Shown here one piece after another: positions 1-12,400 of a stretch of DNA of 64,000 bases. Under the pieces are notes generated by a model that was not told the DNA's origin, searched no databases, and was given only the letters and a program-made list of their open reading frames with translations. The stretch spans positions 119,457,001-119,521,000 of the forward strand of contig NC_092520.1 in NCBI RefSeq assembly GCF_037038585.1, read 5' to 3'. The number at the start of each line of letters is the position of its first letter. Within the stretch, counting starts at the first letter, position 1. The position numbers and the translations under genes were made by a program. Source of the stretch: Patagioenas fasciata. Taxonomy: Eukaryota > Chordata > Aves > Columbiformes > Columbidae.

Positions 1-137
1 TAGCTTTTTTTTCTTTTTCTTGAATACGTTAATGTGATGTTTATAATATACGACCATGGAGGGAAGTTTCTATTGCTGAGGGACTGGCATTGGTTCAAAC
101 AGTATAATGAATATGTCCATATTACCTACTGTAACAG

Positions 138-269
138 GTCGTGAGTGGTCAGATTGGTCAAGTGAATTGCGAATTCCAGGCGATGAACTAAAGTGGAAGT
201 TCATCAGTGATGGCTCTGTGAATGGATGGGGATGGCGATTCACTGTTTACCCTATCATGCCAGCTGCAG
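138..269 (+). CDS. HERC2: HERC2 exon 72 (first in window)
   Basis: Exon bounded by acceptor AG at 136-137 and donor GTAAGG at 270. It begins with the last two bases of a Gly codon and ends with the first base of another Gly codon. It encodes [15 protein letters not shown] through VYPIMPAAG, in the linker ahead of RLD3. The ATG-led reading upstream (107-137) is intronic: it has no counterpart in HERC2, and the AG fits the required phase. Confidence 0.93.
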
Positions 270-3200
270 GTAAGGTATCATACAAGGTGTTTACAGAAGG
301 ATGAGAGAGTAGATTTACATGTCTCTTTATTACAGTTGCATTTATTGCAAGATATTTACATGCCCAAGTTCTATAGTACATTTTCATAAATATTAAGAAA
401 ACATTTTCAATAAAGTCTTGAGAGGTGCACTTGTACATAGGGAAGAGATTAAAATATTTTGTGATCACTCTGGTTTTCCTCTTCATCAGTGAAAAGAGGA
501 TACTTTGCGGCCCATTTCATCTGATTTTTTTTTTTTTTTTTTTTTTTGTGATAATGCATCTATTTTGGAATTAGGTGAATTATATTATGAAAGTGCGCCT
601 TTCATCCAGTCCCTTCAAAGGGAGGTAGAATGGACCAATGCAGATGCAGACTTGTACTGCAGACTGCTGTGTTTGGTCAGCAGTCCTACCTATGTTCTGT
701 TCTTATTCTAGTCTGAGGATAAATCTTCCCCACCTTTTGTTTTATTGTTTTTGCTTTTTGTTTCTTGCAGGTCCTAAAGACCTTCTCTCAGATCGTTGCA
801 TTCTTTCATGTCCCTCGATGGATTTGGTTACGTGTTTGTTGGATTTTCGCCTAAATTTTGCCTCTAACAGGAGTATAGTTCCTCGCTTGGCAGCTTCTCT
901 TGCAGCTTGTGCTCAACTGAGTGCCTTAGGTAGGTGTTGTCTTAAACTAAAGCCTATTTGTTTGAAGCTAAAATGATGGTTTTGAGTAATAATGTTCTTC
1001 GTGTGCTTGTGTTTCCTTAGCTGCTGGCCACAGAATGTGGGCCTTGCAGAGGCTACGAAAACTGCTCACAACAGAGTTTGGCCAGTCTATTAACATCAAC
1101 CGGATTCTAGGGGATAACGATGGAGAAACACGAGCTTTGGTAAGAAGGCAGTCATGCTCCCCTCTTCACGTTTTTTACCATTAATAACAAAAATGTTGTA
1201 CTCCAGGGCTAGCATTTAAATGCTTCACATACATCTTAGTATGAAAAAAGAAGTGTACAAATGAATAGTGTTCTTGCACAGGTCTACAAGTCTGCGAAGG
1301 TATTCCATTTTAGAGAAAAATTCCAATAATGTGTGGATGTCATTTTGGAATTGCCAAAAAGTGATAGAAATACTTTTCTATTAGGAAATAGATGTAAATG
1401 ATACTTCACATAGCTAACTGCAGTTTGGGAAGTTAATTATGTTTTGTCATGGTCATCTAAGTAATGTACTTTTAAAATACATACAGTAAGACTAACTTTC
1501 TAGTTCTGTGGTTTCTCTAGAGTTTCACAGGGAGTGCTTTAGCCGCTTTGGTTAAAGGTCTTCCAGAAGCTTTGCAGCGACAGTTTGACTATGAAGACCC
1601 CATTGTGAGAGGTGGCAAACAATTGCTCCACAGCCCTTTCTTTAAGGTAATGGGGTACAATCAGTAAATAATTGATTAGTATAGTTCTGACTTTTTTTTT
1701 GGTGAGATGTGGTAAGGTCACCTAGTCGTATATTAGAAACGTTTTCTGACAAAATCAGAATATTACTTCCAAAAGGAGTACCTAGCTAGGCAAAGGTGAG
1801 TAGGTCAGAAAAATATCTTGAGAGTGTAGTAGACTACACTTTTTGATAAGTGATTTCCGAGTTGTCCTAATAGCAGTGTTGTGTATTTTTATTGATTTAA
1901 ATACTTAGAAGTTTTTGTTTACATCTAGTTGGAACAAATAAGAATGTCTTGAAGGGAAGACTGTTCCGTTTTGGACCCTGTACTTCAAAGTCAAAATAAA
2001 CAAACTGAGGAAGTCTAGAGAAGACTAACAAGAATAAAAGGCTGAAAAAGCCTCATATGTAGTAAAAGTTAAACTAAGAGGACTTATCTATATTAAGAAA
2101 AATAAGTTCTTAAAATATGTAAAAAATTCGTATAGGCAGAAGTAATCCTTTGTTTGCAATCTTCCATCAGCAATGTTGATTTGAAATTGAATCAAGTTGA
2201 AAATAGGTTTAATTGTATGAAGGAGACTTACTTTAGAAATGGAAGGTTAAAAGTTTGGCGTGTGACATTTGGTATAGAAAAGTTAATTAATCCAGGAGGG
2301 TTTATCACAGGTGGGTTGTGAAAATTTCTAGATCAAAAAAGGAAATTAGATACATAACCATGTGAAATACTTTGGGTACGTTAGATGCTGCCCCATCAGT
2401 GACAGTAATGAAGATGGCTTTTAATGTCCCTTGCACTTTACATGTCTTTGAGACTATGTTAGGCCTTACTGGTCTATGAGCTGTTCAGCTACATGAAAAG
2501 CATACTACATTTTATTATACATTTTTGATACCTCTCTAAAATGTTTTTTGATTATCTGCAGGTGCTTGTGGCTCTTGCTTGTGATCTGGAGTTGGACACT
2601 CTTCCTTGCTGTGCAGAGACCCACAAATGGGCCTGGTTCAGGAGATACTGTATGGCATCCAGAGTTGCTGTGGCTCTTGATAAAAGGACACCGTTACCTC
2701 GCGTTTTCCTTGATGAGGTACTGCAGGAATATTTTAAATGTTTCATGGAACATACAAAAGTGTTTCATTTAAAAAGATATATACTGAGTTTGAAGTATTT
2801 TATGCCAACTGTGATACAAGTAACTGATAGCTTGAATAATGTTGTTTAATTCAAAATATTTTACAGGTGGCAAAGAAGATCCGAGAATTAATGGCAGATA
2901 ATGAAAATATGGATGTTCTTCATGAGTGCCATGATGTCTTTAAGAGAGAACAGGATGAGCAGCTTGTCCAGTGGATGAATAGGTGATTTCTTCAACTATT
3001 ATTGGTTTGGTCTTGTGATGCTTCGTTGTTCTACAGTGATAAAACACATTTTTTGTGATTTCTTAAAAGCTCTTTTAAAATTTCGTGTTTTTTTGCATTT
3101 TCTGCAGGCGGCCTGATGATTGGACACTCTCAGCTGGAGGCAGTGGCACGATTTATGGTTGGGGTCATAACCACAGAGGACAACTTGGTGGGATTGAAGG

Positions 3201-3406
3201 GGCAAAAGTCAAAGTCCCAACTCCATGTGAAGCTCTTGCTACACTTAGACCAGTGCAGTTAATTGGTGGTGAACAGACTCTGTTTGCAGTGACTGCTGAT
3301 GGGAAAGTAAGGATACATCACATAATTGTTTGTTAGACTGCCTTGAAATATTTCATTTTCAGTCAAAATAGATTCAACTTAATGAAAAATAACATGCATA
3401 GCATGG

Positions 3407-3438
<32 letters not shown>

Positions 3439-6400
3439 TACCACTACTACTATTGGTTTCTTTTATTTTTTAAAGAAACAGAACTATACCAACTCTGCCA
3501 GTGCAGTCTAAAAATTCAGTGTACTGTACCATTAAATGCATGGAACTAGATATGTATTTTAGTTCTCAGTTCAAAACTGAGATCAGATTTTGGAAAACAA
3601 AGCTGAATACACGTAACGTGCTCACAGTCTCATAAAAGATGACACACAGTAAAATGTTATGATGATGATGTCTCTCAAACAGGGGAGAGGTGTAATTGGA
3701 ATATCAGGTTGTTCACAGTTGTCTAAATGCCTGTAAGTTAAATATTGCAGGTTCTAATTAGCAGATGCTGAAATCCTGAGAGAAAAGGAGCACCGTGCAG
3801 AGGTTTACTGCAAGGTACACGAAAAAAAAATAAGTTCACAAATTGAAAAAAGTACTTATTTTTATACAGATGGCAGCTTTGTGTAAAGAATGTAATTGAG
3901 TATTTTAGCTAGAACGTTTTGTGAGTTACATTCATGTAGTGAGATACTCTCATGATTTTGTCCTCAGCAGTCAGTATCATCCTTGTTAATGAGCCACAGA
4001 AGGATAAGGGGCAGATTAATGATGTTACTTGGCATCATTCTGTTGAGAGAAATTATTTTCAGATAGATGAAAGGAGAGTGAAAAGCAGTACTTAGAACTG
4101 TATTTATGGGATGGGAGAGGAAGAAGTAACTGTGTTTAGGTGTATATATTCCACAGAAGAAAGAAAACTCGAATAGTGCTGCTTGAAAGAAACCTACAGG
4201 TGATAAATGATTCTGTAACATTATCACATAGAGCTGTGGTTTCTTGATACTTTTACAAAGTCAGCCTTAGGGTTGAAAATGAAATATCTCATTGACTTAT
4301 ATGTAGCTGTATTTTCACTCATTTGTGTGTGAAATATTTCAAAATACTTCTTATTTTTTGGAAGATGGTATAGAGGTATGCAAGACACTGTTTTTTCAAG
4401 CTTTCCTTTAACTGTATTCTAGTATACATCCATTAAGAATTCTTCTCTATAGGTCTAGTGAATGTTGTTCAAGAGAAAAAACCATAATGTTATTCTTCAT
4501 TTTAAAGCTTTATGCCACTGGATATGGAGCAGGTGGTAGGCTTGGAATTGGAGGAACAGAGTCAGTTTCTACTCCAACTTTACTGGAATCCATTCAACAT
4601 GTGTTTATAAAGAAAGTTGCAGTGAACTCAGGAGGGAAGCACTGTTTGGCATTGTCTTCTGAGGGAGAAGTTTATTCTTGGGGAGAAGCAGAAGATGGTA
4701 AACTTGGTCATGGAAACAGAAGGTAAATAACACTTTGAAATACTGTTTTAAAAACCTATTAATGGATACTTATTATAGTTGCTATCTATTTGAAATGTTG
4801 TATGAGCACTGCCTACATGGAGAGTTTAGTGTCAAGTAGGGATGTGGAAATATACATTTTTAAGTTGGAGAACCACAAAATATTTTTTCAGATAAACAGT
4901 TACTCTGATTTCTGTAATTAGATTTTGTGTTCTAACACATCTATGGATGCTGAAGTCCAGTGGCTTTCCTTTGATATCTCTCTTGCACTTTACGGAGCAG
5001 AAGTGCCATTCTGCTTCTGATCTCCATATGCGTTGCTGCCTGTATTAAAGGAAAAGTTCTGTTGTGTTAAAGATAACAATGTTTGGATCCAAAAAGAAAA
5101 CGTGCATGGGGTGCAAGAGTGCATTTTATACTAGAAATTTTGATAATGTGTCTTAAATTGGTCTGATTTTTCCAGGGTAAATGCTTAGCTTTCACTAGAT
5201 TTTAATGGGAGTGGTTTTGTAGTTTCAACTTACCTGTAATGCTGTTGTATAAAGTACAGTAAAATACTTCAAGCTTTTAGAGGCCTCTAAAACATTTCTA
5301 GATGACTAATTAAACAAATATCTTTAGGATATTAAGCTGGAGCAAAAGCAAATACTCAGTTATTTTCCGTGTCCTTGTAGTCATTTTAAAAACCTCTCTC
5401 CATAGATTGGTGAATGTGAATGATCTGCTCTAAAAGTTTTGTCAAGGCACGTATTTTCTTTTCAGCCCTTGTGATCGTCCCCGTGTAATTGAATCTCTGA
5501 GAGGCATAGAAGTGGTTGATGTCGCGGCTGGGGGAGCCCACAGTGCCTGCATTACAGCTGCAGGAGACCTTTTCACGTGGGGTAAGGGAAGATACGGACG
5601 CCTGGGGCATGGAGATAGTGAAGACCAGCTGAAACCTAAACTGGTAAGAAACCTTTGGAGTTTTATACAGCCTTTGTCCTGTTCTTCCCTTCTGATTCCT
5701 AACTTTTTGCACTTCTGCATGTTAAGAGTGCAGCAGAAAAATGGTGGCATGTATTTGTAAGAAATGAACAGTTGCTTTAGAAAACTTTGCTGGAGATCAC
5801 TAACCTTTTTTTTTTTAGGAATTTGTCGTAGAGAAAATTCAAAGATAACCCCAAGTCAAATACTCCACCTGCCAGGAAGTAAATTCCACGCTTTCACAAG
5901 AGTAGTTTGCACTGAAAAGGACCAAAGGAGCTCCTTGTCTCCTTGTTCACGTCCTGGAAAATATGAGTGATGACCGTGATAGTCACTTGCAAGCTGCTGT
6001 TTATTTCCTCACACAGTAATTATACTCTTAATTCCCATGGTTGAACACTGAGATGTTGCTGAAGTGTATAGTAAGTTAGTAAGAGCTCCACCTAAGTAAT
6101 TGTGAGGCATTTAATTGCTTTTTGCTAAAGGAATTTGAGTTAAGTAATTATTGATTAAGATAGCTGTTCCTATTTGATTCTTAAGTGGTGAATCTGAGAA
6201 CCTGGGCAGTACTGAATATGGCAAGAATCAGTGTACTGATTAGCTGACGAGTTGTAATTCAGACTGTTGTATTCCTGTCAACTAGACTGTAAGAGCCTAA
6301 AGTTAGAATAGTGCTCTTAAGAAAACTGCCTGGCCTTTCAAATGAGAGCTCATTTTGCTAACTGTTTTCTCTTGCTGAAAATACAGGTAAGATTACATTA

Positions 6401-9400
6401 GTTGAATCAAACTGAGTGCTAGCTTGTTACTTTTATTTGTAGCTCTGTGCAAACATTAACTTTTTCCAGGGCTTGAATTTGTGGGATGAAGGTATCATAC
6501 ATGCTTAGTCAATTCTGGGACTCTATCACCTGTCTCCAATTGTTCTCGTTCCCCTGCCTTCCAAAAAACAAGGCCTACCCATCTTTCCCATACATCTTTC
6601 CCCATTCCATGTTCTTGGTTAGTATGAACGTAGATAATCTGTAGATGAGTCGAAGTATGTGAAGTTCCATGGTGCTTTGGATGATGAATTGTGCAACCTG
6701 CAACCTCTTTCAAGTAGGGGTGAGGATGAGGAGGGTGTGATATATGTGGGTCACCATCCTTTTACTTTATAGATCCAAATCCCATACTTCATCACTAGAT
6801 GGCAGCATTTCGAAAGGTGTTGATTAAAATCAGATGATGATGCAAGTACTGGAAAATTGTAAACTAGTAGAAGAGTATTTGAAAATAACTTTTTTTTTTT
6901 TCCTTACGGTATACAGTACTCAGCCAGACAACCTGAAGTTATTTTAACAGAATAGAGCCTTTGATAACCTTAGGTGTTTCGTATGAATTGTTTTCAGACT
7001 TTTTAGGTCAAAAAATTTTAGCTAGTTCACCAATTGGAAAGAACAGCCCAGTATTTAAAATACATAGTTAGTTATCATTTTTCTGATTTGAAAAGAACAA
7101 AGCCCTTTGACTTGCTTTTATTTGCTTGTTTCTGTGGTCTTTCAGAGTTGTGGTTCCACTGAAGCACCTTGCCAAGTTGGGTTTGTCAACTTTTCTGAAA
7201 CTGAATGACTGAGTCTTTTATTGTGAACAAAACTGGGCAATTTCTTTACAGGTGGAAGCTCTCCAGGGCTACCGTGTGATTGACATAGCCTGTGGCAGCG
7301 GGGATGCACAGACCTTGTGCCTGACTGATGATGATACAGTCTGGTCCTGGGGTGATGGAGATTATGGAAAACTTGGGAGAGGAGGCAGTGATGGCTGTAA
7401 AGTACCAATGAAGGTATTTGAATGTAACTTTTTCATTGTTTTAGAAACCATGAAGTTTATGGAGAATGCCGAAAACGCATTTGTCAATATTTGCAAACTT
7501 CTACCCGTCTTAGCACATCAGGATCCTTCTGATTGTTGTTGAGAAAGAACTTTTTAGGCTACAGTGAGTCTTTAAATCTTGTGCTGATACTTAAAGTTGC
7601 ACTTGAAGGTTTTTTCTTTGGAGAACATTGCTAGTTCCAGCAGTATTTATCATTTTAATTTTGGTTCCTGTCAAAATGTTAGATTTTGCCAAGAAATCTT
7701 CATATTTCCATACATTAATACGTTTCCATAATACTGCTGAAATCATACCTGAATTCCAGAACAGGGTATCTATTGATTGAAAAATAATCTTACTTTATAT
7801 TAAACCTTTCATGTGAATGCATTGTTGACCTGGCAATTCTTCATATGTTACAAATGAAATTCATGTAGCCATCTTGAATTACAGCACTTGTTATGAAGAT
7901 GAACATTGTTTGTGTTTGGGAACTCTGTCAGTGTGTATAGGTATGCACAGTGGATTTTAGATTCTTGGTCCAGGATCACACTTTATTACCTGGATACAGG
8001 TGTCCCAGTTCTGTTTCCAAGTGGACGAAGCCTATCCCAAATATCAGTTTTTTTAATCACATGATGTAACACAATATGAAAATAATTTGTTTGCATTTAA
8101 TCGATCATCAGTCTCATAGGATTGATGGTGAAGTGGCATAATGACCAACACAGAATAAATAGGAAGCTTGTACTGGAGGTTTAAGCATTTTTGCTGTGTT
8201 GGGAGAATCACATCCATGTCATACAGTCTAGGGATGATTGATGTTGAGTATTTGAAGACAGAGCCTTACCGTTTCTATTATGGAACAACTCCTGAGTAGC
8301 TATTGATGAAACATACTAGAGGTGATCTTCAACAGTTTGCCAAATCTGAGCTTCTTTTTAATGTTTTAAGTAGTAAATTGTAGAAAGATGAAAGGAGTAG
8401 CATTCTGCTAAATGATCTGCATACACATTTTAATTTATAAATACACATTTAGACAAACACTTGTGCATTATATTTTACTTCAGACAGTGCAGTCTGTGAA
8501 ACTAGAACCTCCTTAATTAACTTTGATTTCATTTGATATTATTTTCCTAGATTGATTCCCTCACAGGCCTTGGAGTGGTTAAAGTCGAATGTGGATCACA
8601 ATTTTCTGTGGCTCTTACAAAATCTGGAGCAGTATATACGTGGCAAGTATTTGGTATTAGTTATTTTGACAGTGTTAAATGTAACCTTGTCTACAACAGG
8701 TACTAGCGATATACTGCCTCCATGGTTTTAAACTGCCCCTTCATCAAAAACTTATTTGAATTCCTGTGTCTTCATTAGTAATAAAATATACTACTTTGAG
8801 GAACATCTTGTAGGGCTATTTGAATGAGGAATCAAAGTATTTTGTCTTGGAAACCTAAGCACAGAGTTGTCATTCCAGGCATTGACCACTATAAGATGCA
8901 CAAATTCCAAGGAGGTCAATAAATGTATAAGCCTGAAGTGTCATGCAGGGTGGAAGATGACAGCATAAATAGCATTCTCATATGTTAGCAAAATTGTGTC
9001 TAGCTTGTGGTGGGTGTAGTCCAAGAATTTGATTTAAGTTCATTATTTTAATCTTCCTATGTCATTCCAAATTTTGTGGTTTGAACTACTAGACTGAAGT
9101 GTTTAAAAAGACTAAAAATATCTTCTCAACATCCTTCTGCCCCCTTGTTTGCACAGCATTAGGAAGATCTCTAAACTGTAGAAAGTTTCAGTGTCTGTGG
9201 TCAGTAAACGTACTGTTTTTGCAGATGAATGCTTGTAATACTTCACCATTTTAAGAGGAAAAAAACAAACAACTCCTTGCAGAAGTGGTAAAAGGATTGA
9301 CACAGAATAAGTAGGGACAGCATACTGGAGGTTTAAGAACTTTTACTATATCAGCAGAATCACATCCATGTCATATGAGCTAGCAATGAAGAATGTTGAA

Positions 9401-12400
9401 TATGTAGAGAATATTTTGGTATTGAACTGTTTATAAATACATCTACAGGCCACATGTCAGACGCATTCTGTCATTCCATTTTTTCCACAATTAGAACAGT
9501 TTTGCAATGTTTTACCTTCCTGTGCAGGGGCAAAGGAGATTATCATCGACTAGGCCATGGATCTGATGACCACGTTAGAAGACCACGACAAGTGCAGGGA
9601 CTGCAAGGAAAGAAAGTCATTGCTATTGCTACTGGGTCTTTGCACTGTGTTTGCTGCACTGAAGATGGTATAAAAATAAAATAATTTACTTAGTTCTCAG
9701 TACTGAATTAAGAAAAATGAAACCTTGTTTTAAAGTCAGCTGTTGGTAGGTTGTCCTTACTAAAAATGCTGATCCTCTTACGTCCGTGGACATATTTTGT
9801 GTTTGCAGATGTTGCATATTTCTTGAGCAGCCAGCATGTCATTGATTTAAAACAATCACATGAAACCAGTTGAAGGTTTTTAATTAATAAAAAATAGAGA
9901 CTTTGAGTTTCATAAATGCTGATGGTCAAAGCAAAATATAGAGCTCTAAAAGTAATTACAGATCGGTCAAGCAGTAGAATGAATGGATTTGGCTTTTTCT
10001 TTTTTTTTTTTTTTTTTTACAGGATCATCTGATCCTGCTGAGGTGTTTAACGTGCTAAATGAATCACTGCACAAACAATATTGCTTCTTACTGAGCAGGT
10101 TGAGATGCTGAATATTCTTTGTAGCAGACTCCCACATTTGATTAACAAGTCTGCATAATAACTGAGTGTTTTATAGGTGCTATTGAAATAGGGTATAGCT
10201 GCAGATAATGAATGCTCGTAAGCGGGATTGCTATTTTAAAAGTATTTTCCAATTATCTTGCAGCAATAAGCCAGCCATTTTAATATCCTGTGTAGTAATA
10301 CAGCCTATTACAGGATCTTTCTTATACAAAATGTCAAGCCTTTTCTAATTATTTTTTGTTTCAATATCAGCTTTTTTTGCTGTTAAACTGTCAAATATAG
10401 GCTGGTTCTGGTGTACCTGTTATTCTTCTGATCCACCATTTCCTCCTGTGCTGGAAAACAACTTTTAAAACTATACAAATTGTGAGGAAATAAATGCATC
10501 TTATTCTGGCTGCTCGACATAGACCATGGCTTAACCATGTTATTCAAGATTTATCTGCATTAGATAGTGGATTTCAGGGTGGCTGTCAGTCCTAAAAATC
10601 TTGATTACCATCCAAGGCCTCCTTTGATTAAATGATTTATAAATCCTGATTCAAAAAGAAAAAAAAAAAAAAAAAGGCTGGTGGGGGAGGCAAAAAGCTT
10701 CTATCTTTGCTTCAGATCAATTAATTGTTTTTCTTGGTTTAGGGGAAGTGTATACATGGGGAGATAATGACGAAGGGCAGCTTGGAGATGGAACAACTAA
10801 CGCCATCCAAAGACCACGCTTGGTTGCAGCACTTCAGGGTAAAAAGATCAACAGAGTAGCATGTGGCTCAGCACATACTTTAGCTTGGTCAACCAGTAAA
10901 CCTGCTAATGCTGGCAAGCTCCCTACACAGGTGATATTTCTGGCTCATTGCATTCAGGTTTTAAATGTACTTAGTATGTGTATTGCTGATCTTTCAGTAG
11001 ACCTATTTCCTTTCTAAATCCCTGCATAAGTTCAGTGTGCTTTGATTTGGCTTTGAGTTACTTTGGTTTACTTCCATATTTCCAAAGAAGGACTCCAGTT
11101 TTCTGAGGTGAGACTCACTCTTCATTCAGTGTTAATCCAATGCAGAACAGTAACTCAGTTTGCAAATTGGCAGGAATTTTAGTTCTGTATTCCAGCTATG
11201 AAAATCCTATGTCTTCCAAGGGAGTTCTTCATTGCTTGCTTTATGTTGAGAAGTTTAGTTTTTGAATATTTTTTTCTTTCAGCTGTAATTCCTGGGAGTA
11301 GTGATGATGGAATGTAAAATATGTCTGTTTATGAATAAAGAGAACTGTAAAATAAGGACTAGCAAGAGTAGTCTCATTGTCATGTTTCTAATACTTGTTT
11401 TGGTTGAGATGGATACTGTTAGTATTTTTTATAAACAGCTTAACTCCATGAATTAAGTTTTGACAGTGTGAATAAGCAAATATCTGAATTTCTAATACAA
11501 ATTTGCCTACAAATCTCATAAATGGTTATTCTATTTAATAAAATAAAGTATATAATAATTCTAAATTGCATTTGGATATCATTGCCTGATTATAGGTTCC
11601 TATGGAGTACAATCATCTGCAGGAAATTCCCATCATTTCATTGAGAAACAGGCTTCTGCTGCTGCATCACATTTCTGAACTCTTCTGTCCTTGCATTCCA
11701 ATGTTTGATCTTGAAGGAAGACTTGATGAAACTGGCCAAGGACCCTCAATTGGTTTTGACACATTACGGGGAATTCTGATATCGCAGGGAAAGGTATTTA
11801 TCAGAATGTTTCTAAGGGAATGATTTGTAGCTGTAAGTGAAATGTACTGTTTAAACTGTTTCTGAAGAAAATAGAGCTATATATCTCAATTTGTTTTGTA
11901 AGTTGTATATAAAATATTTGCATTTTGATTATGCAGACTTCTTTCTTTGTGAACATGTTATTTTTATAGTTTTCCTCAGTTCTTCATCATAGGTTTGTTG
12001 GATGTTCATCTTAAAATAACTGTATACTGTAAATCTTCAGTTGGTAGTATAACTGAATTCTAGAGTATTCAGTAGATGGTATCCTGGAGAAAAAAAAAAG
12101 TAAGATAGATATGAAATGGTCATTGTCTGCTTTTCCTATTTTAGTTGTTGTGATGAGGTGATATACTAGTCAATCTAAAGCTCTGTGCAGGTACAGACTT
12201 GTTTTAGATTGGGCTAAAAGTGAAGACAAAATACAGAGGAGTCCAATTTCAAATCAGTAAATGAAGTGGATTTTTATAGTTTTCAGTAAATTCAATCATA
12301 AGAACATGCAGATAATTATAGTGCTTGAAGGCTACAACGCTTGTTCAAAACTTCAGATGTGGAAAGCCTTTAAAAACCTGACTTGCCTTCAGTATGATCA

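Noticed and set aside
107-137. ATG-led start to the first exon's frame
   Set aside because: The segment is intronic: an acceptor AG ends at 137 in the right phase, and HERC2 has no such residues there.
1980-2330. Weak LINE-like look in intron 75
   Set aside because: Phrases such as GAGGAAGTCTAGAGAAGACTAAC recall old CR1/L2 sequence, but no continuous match could be traced.
8641-8655. GT at 8648-8649 as the donor of exon 82
   Set aside because: It would add bases that break the T-W-G-K frame with exon 83; only the GCAAGT donor keeps the protein intact.
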